From NCBI GenBank assembly GCA_026390435.1, contig JAPLFY010000118.1:1-44627 (forward strand): 44,627 bases of DNA, read 5' to 3'. Below the pieces are notes generated by a model. That model did no database searches. It was not told the origin of the DNA and saw only the letters and a list, made by a program, of their open reading frames with translations. How positions within the stretch are numbered: the stretch's first letter is position 1; each line of letters starts with the position of its first letter. Below are positions 7,398-16,059 of this stretch, piece after piece. A program made the translations under genes and the position numbers. The stretch is from Pseudomonadota bacterium (GTDB taxonomy: Bacteria; Bdellovibrionota_B; Oligoflexia; Oligoflexales; CAIYRB01).

Positions 7398-8876
7398 TCA
7401 CGCAGTCGGACGACGACTCTGCGAACTACCGCGCCGTCTATCGATCATATCCTCGCGGCTCATGTGGACCGCTTCTTCAATGATATCGATTGCGAAGTTG
7501 TCTAGTTCATAAACACCGTAGCTACGGTGCTGATCGTGCGGATGCATTGCCTGGGATTTAGATGCCTCTATTTTTGGATCCTGCATCTCAATATCTACAG
7601 GCAAACCGTCTGGCAATCTTGCCACCAAGCGTAGCGCTGTATGATAACCATCGATAGGGTGCCACATTGGTACCGAGTCTACTGCGTAAATTGCAACAAT
7701 CTTCCACTGCGCACCGGCTTCCGTGTGAATAGTCGTAGCAAAGAAACAAATATCGCCTGTGCGCGGCTCTGGCCCCATCGGCCTAAGCAATCTGTCAATT
7801 GCGGCAGTCGAACTGGACACTAGCTCATGGTAACGGCGCGGCGACAAATTGATCAACCATTTACGAGTTCGCTGTGGAATAGACAGCGCTGGATCCAACT
7901 GATCGCCACGTAACTCTTCCTCGACATCTGACAGCTCAATAGATAGATGGGAATGAGGGAGCCCCTGTGATTTGAGCAAAGAAACTGCACGTTGCAAACA
8001 GCGCGCTGCCTCCTCGGCATTACCCAGCTTGGCATGAGTATGGCCTAGTAGGCCAATCACTTCGGCATCATCACCGTGCCCACGACTCACCAGTTCCGAA
8101 AGAGCCCGACGCGCACTGGGATAATCGCCATCTTCGTAAAGGGCGTAGGCTTGATAGTAACGATAGTCCACCGATTCAGGGTAGAGCGCAGTCAAACGCT
8201 CAGCCACTAATGCAGCAGCGGCATAGAAGCCCGATTCAATGCATAAATGGTACTCAAACGTGTGTGCCAAAGATGCGGTAGGACACTGTTCGCGCATGAC
8301 ACCCAAAAGCAGATTCAACTCTACGCGGTAACCACTGGCCAGCAAGGTCCTCGCAAGGGTCTGCCAATGAAAATAATCGACCAAAGGTACTTCAGTTAAC
8401 AAAGGAAAGGTGTCTTTGCGATCCCGATTAGCCACCAACTGAGACAATTCCAGGCAATAGCTATTATCTTCATGATCGGCGCAGGCCCGAGCCAACATGC
8501 GCGCTGCCTCCATCTCATCTAATTCGTAATGAACTAGACCTCGCAAGGCGACAAAGGTGGCCTGGGCTTCAGGTTCGGAGCGACCAACTTGAAGCAGTAA
8601 ATTGCGCAAGAGTCGGAGTGATGCTTTGTCGGATTGCTCCGCCAATGCTTCGATCCATAACCTGTAAACGGCGAAGCGCCCCGCCATATCGGGATCCTCA
8701 GCTAAAAGCGCGGAGGCATGACTGGCGGCGTCACTGAATTGGCCGCTCCACATCAAGCGCAGCGCCTCACCATAACCCCCATATCCCTGCGCGTACGCTT
8801 TCTCAGGGGTGAGGAGTGAACGTTGGCTATTATCGCAATGACGCTGCACAAGACTGAGCAGATCTGCTCGGATCAT
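7398..8876 (-). CDS. TPR-repeat protein
   Basis: 492 residues with no signal peptide. Helical repeats of TPR type are visible, clearest at 'DVDYRYYQAYALYEDGDYPS'-like and 'GLLGHTHAKLGNAEEAARCL' segments around residues 220-290, with more degenerate repeats earlier. The C-terminal 170 residues are not TPR-like and end in a basic tail. AGGAGG precedes the ATG at 8876. It is the first gene of a two-gene operon with the membrane protein at 6043-7386: its TGA overlaps a GTG, and the preferred ATG of that gene is only 12 nt on. TPR proteins mediate protein-protein contacts, so it may be the cytosolic partner of that protein. Confidence 0.85.
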   Translation of the reverse strand: MIRADLLSLVQRHCDNSQRSLLTPEKAYAQGYGGYGEALRLMWSGQFSDAASHASALLAEDPDMAGRFAVYRLWIEALAEQSDKASLRLLRNLLLQVGRSEPEAQATFVALRGLVHYELDEMEAARMLARACADHEDNSYCLELSQLVANRDRKDTFPLLTEVPLVDYFHWQTLARTLLASGYRVELNLLLGVMREQCPTASLAHTFEYHLCIESGFYAAAALVAERLTALYPESVDYRYYQAYALYEDGDYPSARRALSELVSRGHGDDAEVIGLLGHTHAKLGNAEEAARCLQRAVSLLKSQGLPHSHLSIELSDVEEELRGDQLDPALSIPQRTRKWLINLSPRRYHELVSSSTAAIDRLLRPMGPEPRTGDICFFATTIHTEAGAQWKIVAIYAVDSVPMWHPIDGYHTALRLVARLPDGLPVDIEMQDPKIEASKSQAMHPHDQHRSYGVYELDNFAIDIIEEAVHMSREDMIDRRRGSSQSRRPTA

Positions 8877-8974
8877 CCGAGGTCCTCCTGCAAGTGATTC
8901 GGTTTCTTAGGCTGTACGAGTGATTCGGCAGCACCGATCTAAACTTGAGGCGACCACTTTTGATAATAAACTAA

Positions 8975-8994
8975 AAGAGCCCCGTTGGGCTCTT
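8975..8994 (-). terminator. Intrinsic terminator after the small Cys-pair gene
   Basis: An 8-bp stem AAGAGCCC/GGGCTCTT with a 4-nt loop is followed on the minus strand by TTTTAGTTT. It lies just downstream of the 9032-9352 gene and upstream of the TPR operon. Confidence 0.7.
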
Positions 8995-9031
8995 AATTTC
9001 AACTCGATGAATTGGGGGTGTTCGGCTGAAA

Positions 9032-9352
9032 TCAACCAGCTTTGCGCACTTTGGGCCTAGGCACAGGCGGAGCAACTGTACGAGAATTAAGCGGCGACTG
9101 ATGCTCAGTCAATGCCACATCCATCTCCTCGGCGCGGTCGATCAGAGTCTCGCGCAGTTCGTTGTAACAGCTGTCGCAGAGTGGCTGATCCACTGCCGGT
9201 GCCTGTACTTCGTTCCAGAGCAAGAGTACCGTCCACGCCTGCTCGCTGAATTCGCGGCGCCGACATGTACTTTCGGTCCCACAATTACAGCATTCTACGG
9301 CAGTGTTTTGCATAGTCCCAGTTCCCCCGAGTCTTTCGATTTTGAGCCTCAC
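9032..9352 (-). CDS. Small protein with paired CxxC motifs, probable zinc-binding
   Basis: 106 residues from a GTG at 9352, which has a purine-rich ribosome site; an ATG at 9313 is an alternative that would remove 13 residues. Two Cys pairs, C21-x2-C24 (with C22) and C59-x2-C62, enclose a hydrophobic 'AWTVLLLWNE' strand. This is the usual four-Cys zinc-ribbon arrangement. A helix ('YNELRETLIDRAEEM') follows, then a Pro/Lys tail. I do not recognise a named family. A terminator follows directly, so the gene ends its own transcript. Confidence 0.7.
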   Translation of the reverse strand: MRLKIERLGGTGTMQNTAVECCNCGTESTCRRREFSEQAWTVLLLWNEVQAPAVDQPLCDSCYNELRETLIDRAEEMDVALTEHQSPLNSRTVAPPVPRPKVRKAG

Positions 9353-9730
9353 AACGTCCCCCCCTGGTCGTTAAATATCGGCCAAAAAACCTTTCAGGCT
9401 TGGCATCGCATATATCTGTCCCACAAAGTACAGGCTGACTATCGGCACATTTCCAAAAAACTTTAGGAAGCTTCCAAGTCTCGAACATAAGGCAGAAAAT
9501 CTAGCTATATAGAAACCGCCCTTTGCCGATTCTCGACAGACCCCACCAAGTTAGATTCAGCTGGCAGAAGGCCACGCTCAATCCAAATTGCTCTAAAAAT
9601 TATATCGTCTTAGCTCGGTGTCTATTCTCCATAAAACGCTCTCATAGTCAACGTTTTTTCTGGCTAGACGGCCGATATTTTTTTGATAAATCACCAACCT
9701 GCGGCAAACTGAGCCTCGACTTCGCAAGGC
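9353..9730. other. Intergenic region, no gene seen
   Basis: This 378-bp stretch lies between the start of the Cys-pair gene and the end of the large TPR gene. Open frames in it have no family resemblance. An imperfect inverted repeat (GAGCC/GGCTC, 9711-9732) overlaps the end of the TPR gene but has no T-tract. It presumably holds the promoter of the Cys-pair gene. Confidence 0.5.
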
Positions 9731-12034
9731 TCAATTGACTTTTAGATAGGGTGCTCCATCGAAATAGAACTTCAAAATATCCTGCTTAATGTTGTGGAAT
9801 CGCAAGCTCTCGCTGCGCAAAGACAGCAGCGGCTTCCAGATTCTATTAGCATCATCGCGGGCACCATTTCGGTAGTGAAGCAGCCCCTGCAAATAGCACG
9901 TCTCTGGATCAGAATCAGCATCCATTTGCTCTAAAACTTGCTTTGCATGCCGTATTTGCCCAACCTTGAGGTAGGCGTGGGCCAAGGTTCTATTAGTGCG
10001 CAAATCCTGCCTGTCAGCAAAATCGAGGGCTAGTTTTGCGTATTCCACCGCTTTTTCACTGTTTTTATTTTGCCAAATAAAACAATCAGCTAATTCTAAA
10101 TATGCTTTAGCTTTCGCTGCTGCAGACAGTGACGGGTAGAGCAGCATCTGCTCAAACCAAACACTTGCTGTTTCTAGCTGCCAAATTTCTTTATACAAAA
10201 TCCCGAGCGCCCAACAGATGCTGAAGCTATCAAAATTAGTGTTCAGCAACTTAATAAAATCATAAGTCGCTCGCGCAGCATCCTGGCGACATGCCGACTT
10301 CACCAGCTCCTGGAGGGACTCATCAGAACCATTGGCATATAGATAGCGCAGTTTGCGACGAGCATAGACAAGCTCTATAGCATGCTGATTTTCCATACGA
10401 TCGGTTCGCTGATCAAAATCGTGCCAGGACACTGGGGCATCGTCATTACCTGTAATCGCTGTCAGCACAGGATCAACCACCTGAAGATCAGCCTCAACCG
10501 GCGACAGATAAATTAAGTTGGTGATCTCTTGCGCTAAATACGAAACATTCCACGGATCCATCTGCAGGACTTTACGCAGCAGCGTTTGTGAGTCTCGGTA
10601 CTCTTTCCTTCGGGCGTGATAACTAGCTTTCAGCCAGTATATCTCAGCATGATCTTCGGATGGTAGGGACGCATCTGCGCTAATCCGGTCAAGAATGAAC
10701 GAAGCTTGATCCGCATCTTTATAATGAAGAATAAAACTAGCGTATTTCAGGGCCGTCTGACGGCTGAGTCCGTCCAGTTGATACATCTTTTCGAAGTGCT
10801 TACCCGCCCGCTCGACATTCCCAAGTTTTAAGTAAACATCAGCAATGTGTCCCTGCACATCAGCATCACCGGAAAATTTGGCGAGCAAGCTATGTAGTAA
10901 GGCTAAAAGCTCAACTTTATCCCCGTTACCGCTGATCAGTTGACGAAGGCGCTCTCTGCCAATCAAATAATCTTCAACGTTCACACTTGCCAATTTTAGA
11001 TTGGCTACAAGTAAGCAAAAGCGAACATCAGTTTGCTCTGGGTGCGTTTGATACGCAGCCGTAAATAGTTCCTTAGCAATTTGATACTCACCAATAGCAA
11101 GAAATTGTGAACCAATCTTCTGAATGACCTGCGAACTGGCATTCTTACTGCGCAAAATCTTTTCGTAAAATACACAGGCTCGACTCAAGCTATCGAAATC
11201 TTCGAGGACTTTAGCGATAAAATAGAGAACGTGCTCACCTATTTTTTCATCGACTAAAGCACTGTCGGCTAAGACCTGTGCCCGTTGACGCCGCTCATGA
11301 GTCTGCGCCCTATCACCCTGGGCCTCTGAAATCCTAGCCGTCGCAAATAATTCGTAGATTTGAATCTCGAGCGGGCAATTGCCTTTATTCTCGATCCACC
11401 ACGAGGAAAGAGCTTGGATTGCCACCTCGGCGTCGACAAAACGCTCACGCTGCACGTACTCTTGGCACAGCTGCCTATGGGTTTCAAAGTTGCCATAAAC
11501 ATTGTATGGAGCTGCGCTCTCAAATAAATAGAAGAAGTGATCGCCCTTACGGTCGTCGCCCATATGGTAATAGACCTGGCTAAGACCGAAGTAAGCAATC
11601 ACCCAACCCGGATCGATATTTAAAGCTTGCTGATAGTTGAATACAGCTCTCTCGTAGCTGCCGAGCTGCTCCATACTGTAGCCGATGCCATAGTAAGCTG
11701 CCGCACTGGCTCCGTACTGACGTATAATTTCCTGAAACTGACCAGCCACTTCACTCGGCGACAACATGTCGCCCTGCTGCTGGATCATGGCGATGCAGGT
11801 TTCTATGAGGCCTGGATTAGATGAAGTTTCCAGAAGCTGCATGTAACTGTGACGCAAGCGATCAAGGCTTTTCAGCATCGTCGCCAGTTCAATACGGCGT
11901 AAATGTACTAAGGCCTCATCTCGCCCGTCGTCACTGGCGACGAGGTCGCTCAAAACAGCATCGGCGTCGTTGTAACGCTTAACGAAGATAAGCTTATTAG
12001 CTTCTTCTAATTTTTGTTCGATGGCCTTTAGCAT
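9731..12034 (-). CDS. Large TPR-repeat protein (767 residues)
   Basis: 767 residues built almost wholly from TPR-like helical hairpins. Clear units include 'GYSMEQLGSYERAVFNYQQA', 'AYFGLSQVYYHMGDDRKGDH' and 'DVYLKLGNVERAGKHFEKMY', with further degenerate repeats towards the C-terminus. There is no signal peptide or transmembrane helix, so it should be a cytoplasmic scaffold. The ATG at 12034 is preceded by GGGAG. It is flanked upstream by a large hairpin (12114-12159) and is probably transcribed alone. No partner can be named from the sequence. Confidence 0.88.
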   Translation of the reverse strand: MLKAIEQKLEEANKLIFVKRYNDADAVLSDLVASDDGRDEALVHLRRIELATMLKSLDRLRHSYMQLLETSSNPGLIETCIAMIQQQGDMLSPSEVAGQFQEIIRQYGASAAAYYGIGYSMEQLGSYERAVFNYQQALNIDPGWVIAYFGLSQVYYHMGDDRKGDHFFYLFESAAPYNVYGNFETHRQLCQEYVQRERFVDAEVAIQALSSWWIENKGNCPLEIQIYELFATARISEAQGDRAQTHERRQRAQVLADSALVDEKIGEHVLYFIAKVLEDFDSLSRACVFYEKILRSKNASSQVIQKIGSQFLAIGEYQIAKELFTAAYQTHPEQTDVRFCLLVANLKLASVNVEDYLIGRERLRQLISGNGDKVELLALLHSLLAKFSGDADVQGHIADVYLKLGNVERAGKHFEKMYQLDGLSRQTALKYASFILHYKDADQASFILDRISADASLPSEDHAEIYWLKASYHARRKEYRDSQTLLRKVLQMDPWNVSYLAQEITNLIYLSPVEADLQVVDPVLTAITGNDDAPVSWHDFDQRTDRMENQHAIELVYARRKLRYLYANGSDESLQELVKSACRQDAARATYDFIKLLNTNFDSFSICWALGILYKEIWQLETASVWFEQMLLYPSLSAAAKAKAYLELADCFIWQNKNSEKAVEYAKLALDFADRQDLRTNRTLAHAYLKVGQIRHAKQVLEQMDADSDPETCYLQGLLHYRNGARDDANRIWKPLLSLRSESLRFHNIKQDILKFYFDGAPYLKVN

Positions 12035-12113
12035 GGAACTCCCGCATGGCTATCGTGTGATAACCATAGAAGTTCTATCGACAGGCGGCCTAAAAACCTT
12101 ACCTACACCACCG

Positions 12114-12159
12114 GATAAGGGCTTGGTCGCTTCCCAAACCTAGCGACCAAGCCCTTATC
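12114..12159 (-). repeat. Perfect 18-bp inverted repeat (terminator-like hairpin)
   Basis: Arms 12114-12131 and 12142-12159 are perfectly complementary (GATAAGGGCTTGGTCGCT and its complement) with a 10-nt loop. It lies between the end of glutaryl-CoA dehydrogenase and the start of the TPR gene. No T-run follows directly on either strand; on the minus strand five Ts come about 17 nt later. It may terminate or attenuate read-through, or stabilise the upstream 3' end. Confidence 0.7.
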
Positions 12160-12180
12160 ACTTTCGGGACTTGAATAAGC

Positions 12181-13353
12181 TCAAGTTCCGAAAGCTTGAG
12201 TCCCGGTGATTTCAGCGCCGACAATCAGCAAGTGAATGTCGTTGGTACCTTCGTAGGTATATACGGTCTCGAGGTTACACATGTGGCGCATGCTCTTATA
12301 CTCAGCCATGATGCCGTTGCCGCCAAGCATATCGCGGCAGGACCTAGCAACTTCAAGAGCAGCTTCTACATTATTCTGTTTACCCATACTGACCTGAGCA
12401 AAATGAAGCTCACCAGCATTCTTCAACTGGCCTAGGCGAAGGGCCAACAGCTTACCCTGCGTCAAACGCGTTAGCGCCAACGCCAATTTACGCTGAATTA
12501 GCTGACTGTGACCAATAGGACGGCCAAAAGTCACGCGATCTTTGACGTAATTTACCGCTTCGTCAAAGCATGCCTCGCCGGCGCCAAGGACTCCCCAAGC
12601 AATACCGTAGCGGGCCTGGGTCAAACAGGCTAATGCCGACTTAAGTCCAGCTGACTTCGGCAGCATTGCGTCCTTGGGCAGTTTGATGTTGTCGAAATAA
12701 AGCTCAGAGGTCACGGATGCCCGCAGTGACAACTTACCAGTCATCTTTTTGGCGCTAAATCCCTTGCTGTTCGTCGGCACAACAAAGCCGCGAATACCGT
12801 CTGAGGTCTGCGCCCAAACAACGGCAACATGAGCTAAGTTGCCATTAGTGATCCACATTTTAGAGCCATTCAGGAGCCAGTGATCGCCCTTGTCCTCGAC
12901 ACGCGTCATCATCGCGCCTGGGTCAGAGCCACCATTGGCTTCGGTCAAACCAAAACACCCGATGGCCTCGCCGCTACCAAGGCGTGGCAGCCATTCTTGC
13001 TTTTGAGCTTCGCTGCCAAGGGCATGTATCGGATACATCACGAGCGCGCCCTGGACGGAGGCAAAACTACGCAAACCACTGTCACAGCGCTCCAACTCCT
13101 GCATGACCAGACCATAAGCAATATTGTCCATGCCAGGCAAACCATAGCCGGTCAGGTTAGACCCGAGCAGACCAAGCTCTCCAAGACGTGGAATGATCTG
13201 GTTGGGAAAACGCTCCTCAAGGTAGCAATCCTTGATCAATGGTTCGACTTCCTTGCTGACAAACTCGCGGACACTAGCTTCGACTAGACGCTGCTCTTCA
13301 GTCAGTAAGGAGCTGATGGCAAGAAAATCTGGATATGGAGAAGATTGAGGCAT
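12181..13353 (-). CDS. gcdH: Glutaryl-CoA dehydrogenase
   Basis: An FAD-dependent acyl-CoA dehydrogenase that oxidises and decarboxylates glutaryl-CoA to crotonyl-CoA in lysine/tryptophan/glutarate breakdown. Matches to glutaryl-CoA dehydrogenase rather than other family members include 'LERCDSGLRSFASVQG', 'GCFGLTEANGGSDPG', 'ARYGIAWGVLGAGE', 'QLIQRKLA' and 'YEGTNDIHLLIVG'. E368 in YTYEG is the catalytic base. The Arg in 'LRSFASVQ' matches the residue that binds the glutaryl carboxylate. The length (390) is normal. A GTG at 13365 is also in frame, but the ATG at 13353 fits the family better. No electron-transfer flavoprotein genes are adjacent. Confidence 0.92.
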   Translation of the reverse strand: MPQSSPYPDFLAISSLLTEEQRLVEASVREFVSKEVEPLIKDCYLEERFPNQIIPRLGELGLLGSNLTGYGLPGMDNIAYGLVMQELERCDSGLRSFASVQGALVMYPIHALGSEAQKQEWLPRLGSGEAIGCFGLTEANGGSDPGAMMTRVEDKGDHWLLNGSKMWITNGNLAHVAVVWAQTSDGIRGFVVPTNSKGFSAKKMTGKLSLRASVTSELYFDNIKLPKDAMLPKSAGLKSALACLTQARYGIAWGVLGAGEACFDEAVNYVKDRVTFGRPIGHSQLIQRKLALALTRLTQGKLLALRLGQLKNAGELHFAQVSMGKQNNVEAALEVARSCRDMLGGNGIMAEYKSMRHMCNLETVYTYEGTNDIHLLIVGAEITGTQAFGT

Positions 13354-13387
13354 CGGTATTCTCACTTTGCTTCAAGTAGATCAAGTT

Positions 13388-14059
13388 TTACGATCTAACT
13401 GAATAATACACTAAACGTGCAGCAGCAAGCAGAGCGACAGCGGCAACAACCCACAAGTGCAGGTGCTCTGCGTGAGTACTGACCTTAAGGGCATACAACG
13501 CTCCGGCCGAGAGGACCATCGCAAGTAACGCATCCAGCTCTCGGTGACGCCCCCGCAATAGGGCGTACTCCACTGAAAATACAACTCTATTCGCCTCATG
13601 TGGCAACCAACCTCGAGACATAGGCAAAAGCCGCGGTAGAAAAGCCGGCACTACGGCCTCATAGCGTGGCTGCCAAGGACCTAGCTGCCGCCTCAGTGCT
13701 GCTTCCACCCGCTTTATCTTTGGCTGATACACCAATGGCAACAAAAGGATGGTTGCAAGCATGACGTAGACATTCCGGCTCGCTAGGGCCAGTCCGGCAA
13801 ATAGCAACGCCGAGCCTAGACTATAGGGATGCCGCACCCAACGAAAAGGCCCTTGGCCTGGCGCGAGACCGCTGTAGCCAGCCGCCCAGATGCGAATAAA
13901 CTCCCCCGTCAGAGCAAAGGCTGCGCCTATGCCTAGAGATGTTAGAGTTGGATTCGCAGTGCTAAGAGCCAGTGCCACCAGCATAAACTCTGTCGCTCCA
14001 CGCGGCGACAGGTGCAGGTGGCGCCTTAATAGCTGCGGAAGTGACACCCTCTTAACCAT
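13388..14059 (-). CDS. Isoprenylcysteine carboxyl methyltransferase-like membrane protein
   Basis: About 223 residues from the ATG at 14059; an in-frame TTG at 14116 would add 19 residues without a good ribosome site. 'GPFRWVRHPYSLGSALLFAG' is the G-x-R-x-x-RHPxY signature of the ICMT/PEMT-like family, followed by 'VEAALRRQLGPWQPRYEAVV'. Both motifs belong to the SAM-binding half of these membrane methyltransferases. Four to five hydrophobic helices are visible, with an extra pair at the C-terminus. Bacterial members methylate varied, mostly unknown, lipid or small-molecule substrates. Confidence 0.75.
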   Translation of the reverse strand: MVKRVSLPQLLRRHLHLSPRGATEFMLVALALSTANPTLTSLGIGAAFALTGEFIRIWAAGYSGLAPGQGPFRWVRHPYSLGSALLFAGLALASRNVYVMLATILLLPLVYQPKIKRVEAALRRQLGPWQPRYEAVVPAFLPRLLPMSRGWLPHEANRVVFSVEYALLRGRHRELDALLAMVLSAGALYALKVSTHAEHLHLWVVAAVALLAAARLVYYSVRS

Positions 14060-14143
14060 AAATCTGCATCCATCCGGACTAGACTGTTGCTGTTCTAAGC
14101 TTAGCAGCCATTTCAACTTAGCGCTGAAGAAAAGCAGCTTAAT

Positions 14144-14956
14144 CTATGGTTTTCGCCGGCGACGCACGAGCAAGGCTTGGAGGCGCAAGCCTGAGTGAGC
14201 CGCGAACACAACGGATAGTGGCAAAATGAGAAGGAGCAAGCCAGCTACTGAAGAGCTCCCTGAAATAGCGGAGATATCGGATGCACCGCCGTTGACTACG
14301 CCGCACCCTATCCCGATAAGCTGACGGAACTTCTTTGCCTCAGGATCGTTGGGGTCTGAGTATAGATATATGGCACCAGCTATATCATCAGCTCCAAGCA
14401 TAATTTGGCTGGAACTTCCGCTATAACCCATAATTGCATTGTAATTTGTGTGCGCATGACCGAGTCCGAGACAATGCCCAAACTCGTGAATCAAAGTGTG
14501 CAGTAAATCATTAGCGTCGATACTGGAGGGCGGCAAAGCGATATCACAATCGTCAATCACACCATCAATCACAATTGGCAGAGCTGCCCCGGCCTCTGAG
14601 GCGCTGCCTAGAGACTTTAACACTACACTGTATTTTTTATCGGTGCTGTCCTCGACAGCGGCGCTGTTGGCACTGACTGTGAATTTGATAAAGCTGCCAG
14701 GAATATTGGACCAAGTCGCGGCAGCTTTTTTGAGAATCTGCTCCATAATTTGAGCATCGCTGGCACTAGCGTAAGTACCGTCAGAAAACTTCTCTTTCGC
14801 TTGGATGACCGGGGCTTGGCCATCCCAAAGTAAACTAATAGTCGGCAAGTCGACAGTAGCCGGTAAAGTGGCCGCATCTTTACCCAGCAACACAAAACCA
14901 CAGAGGCTGGGGTAAAGCGCCAGGACCACGAAATTTTTAAGTAAAATCTTACGCAT
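14144..14956 (-). CDS. Secreted matrixin-type zinc metalloprotease with C-terminal membrane anchor
   Basis: 270 residues with an N-terminal signal sequence. The zinc site H157-E-x-x-H161-x-x-x-x-x-H167 in HEFGHCLGLGH, followed by the Met-turn 'NAIMGY', identifies a metzincin of the matrixin group (family M10). The catalytic domain spans about residues 40-210. The C-terminus has a Gly/Ser linker, a hydrophobic helix (about 235-255) and a terminal RRRRKP, the layout of C-terminal sorting or anchoring tails in secreted bacterial proteins. It follows two predicted barrel-like genes with an 11-bp gap and is probably co-transcribed. Its substrate could be an envelope protein. Confidence 0.85.
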   Translation of the reverse strand: MRKILLKNFVVLALYPSLCGFVLLGKDAATLPATVDLPTISLLWDGQAPVIQAKEKFSDGTYASASDAQIMEQILKKAAATWSNIPGSFIKFTVSANSAAVEDSTDKKYSVVLKSLGSASEAGAALPIVIDGVIDDCDIALPPSSIDANDLLHTLIHEFGHCLGLGHAHTNYNAIMGYSGSSSQIMLGADDIAGAIYLYSDPNDPEAKKFRQLIGIGCGVVNGGASDISAISGSSSVAGLLLLILPLSVVFAAHSGLRLQALLVRRRRKP

Positions 14957-14966
14957 ATGGAGACCT

Positions 14967-15437
14967 CTAAAACTCCCAGATGGCGCCTATACGACCGGCC
15001 CCAGGCGCGGTCCACCCCTTGCCATTAATGCCCAGAGATTGGGTGTATTCGGCATTAAAATGAACACCGCTGCCGGTTCCTGAAACTAAACCAAATGATG
15101 TGTACACACCCACTCCAGCGCCACTGATACTCATTAGTAAGCCGCCACCGGTCGAGACATACAATTGCCGATCCTGAAAGCGCTTACCGAAAAGCAGTCC
15201 CGGCACGAGAGATACGGTAGTTTCGTAGTAGCCACTGGACACATATTTTATGGCAATGTCACCAAAACTTGGCGGAATACCAACTGGATTTGAACCGCCG
15301 TTACCGGCAGAGGCGGGACCCAGCAACAGGGAGACAGCAGAGGCCACAGCTGGCGACGAGTGCGCCAGACTGAGTACCACCGCTAGCATCACACATCGCC
15401 AGTGACCCAGTGACCTTAGCGACATTCTGTGGCTCAT
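14967..15437 (-). CDS. Secreted protein, predicted outer-membrane beta structure
   Basis: About 156 residues. The start is placed at the ATG at 15437 because it overlaps the stop of the upstream gene (ATGA), implying translational coupling. A signal peptide (about residues 1-32, ending 'SPAVASA') is followed by Gly-rich alternating strands such as 'LYVSTGGGLLMSISGAGVGV'. The last residue is Phe, typical of small outer-membrane barrels. No named family was recognised. It lies between another barrel-like gene and the matrixin protease and likely works with them. Confidence 0.7.
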   Translation of the reverse strand: MSHRMSLRSLGHWRCVMLAVVLSLAHSSPAVASAVSLLLGPASAGNGGSNPVGIPPSFGDIAIKYVSSGYYETTVSLVPGLLFGKRFQDRQLYVSTGGGLLMSISGAGVGVYTSFGLVSGTGSGVHFNAEYTQSLGINGKGWTAPGAGRIGAIWEF

Positions 15438-15985
15438 AGCGTCATCCCCGCTGCGAGGGACCAAGACTGCTTCACGCCAAGCACGAGAAAGAGACCAGCA
15501 CTCCCAGCGAGAAATAAGTGACTTTCCCAGCCTAGGTTCGCACTGAAGCGGGATTTTACATAAATCGGAGCGCGCACCCCGAGCAGAGCTCCAAGATTAT
15601 AATTATGCTCACTGACCTTGGGCTGCGTCGTGTTGTCGGAACGCGTGCGCTCGCCTGAGTAAATGCTGACATATTCATCCATCAAGGTCAGGCCCGAATA
15701 AATCCGCAGACGCTCCATTCCTTTGACCGGCGCAGTTAGACCAAAACTGATTAGGCCGGTGCGCGTGCTAACCGGTCCAAAGTCAGCTCCGTAGAGCAAA
15801 CCTTGCACGAAAACCTGCGCATCAGAAGTAAAGCGCACTAAGGCGGCTGGATCAGCGTGATCGTCACCCCCACTAACCCCGGCAAGACCCAGCTCTAAAT
15901 TATGGGCATGCGCACGCCCAGCAGCTGTTAAAGCGCTGACAATACTGAGGGCGAGCAGTGCAGCACGCCAGCAGACCAGTCTCAC
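15434..15985 (-). CDS. Secreted protein, predicted outer-membrane beta structure
   Basis: 183 residues from a GTG at 15985 with GGGAG upstream. A signal peptide ends at 'AHAHN', near residue 27. The remainder alternates hydrophobic and polar residues ('VFVQGLLYGADFG', 'LISFGLTAPV', 'SANLGWESHLFLAGSAG'), as in beta-barrels. It is the first gene of the three-gene coupled set ending in the matrixin protease. It shows the same general design as its neighbour at 14967-15437, but I see no clear sequence repeat between them. Function is unknown. Confidence 0.7.
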   Translation of the reverse strand: MRLVCWRAALLALSIVSALTAAGRAHAHNLELGLAGVSGGDDHADPAALVRFTSDAQVFVQGLLYGADFGPVSTRTGLISFGLTAPVKGMERLRIYSGLTLMDEYVSIYSGERTRSDNTTQPKVSEHNYNLGALLGVRAPIYVKSRFSANLGWESHLFLAGSAGLFLVLGVKQSWSLAAGMTL

Positions 15986-16012
15986 CAGCAGCTCCCAGGG
16001 AAAGGACGCGTC

Positions 16013-16039
16013 ATTGCGAAGAATTGCGAAGAATTGCGA
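16013..16039. repeat. 10-bp tandem repeat, 2.7 copies
   Basis: The unit ATTGCGAAGA occurs two and a half times in the short gap between the acyltransferase gene and the GTG start of the barrel-like operon. It lies about 30 bp upstream of that start and could affect its expression, but there is no direct evidence. Confidence 0.7.
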
Positions 16040-16059
16040 CGATACTTTGATTGTAACGG

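Noticed and set aside
9523-9738. Small plus-strand gene in the gap before the large TPR gene
   Set aside because: Composition is not protein-like, there is no ribosome site, and it ends inside the opposite-strand TPR gene.
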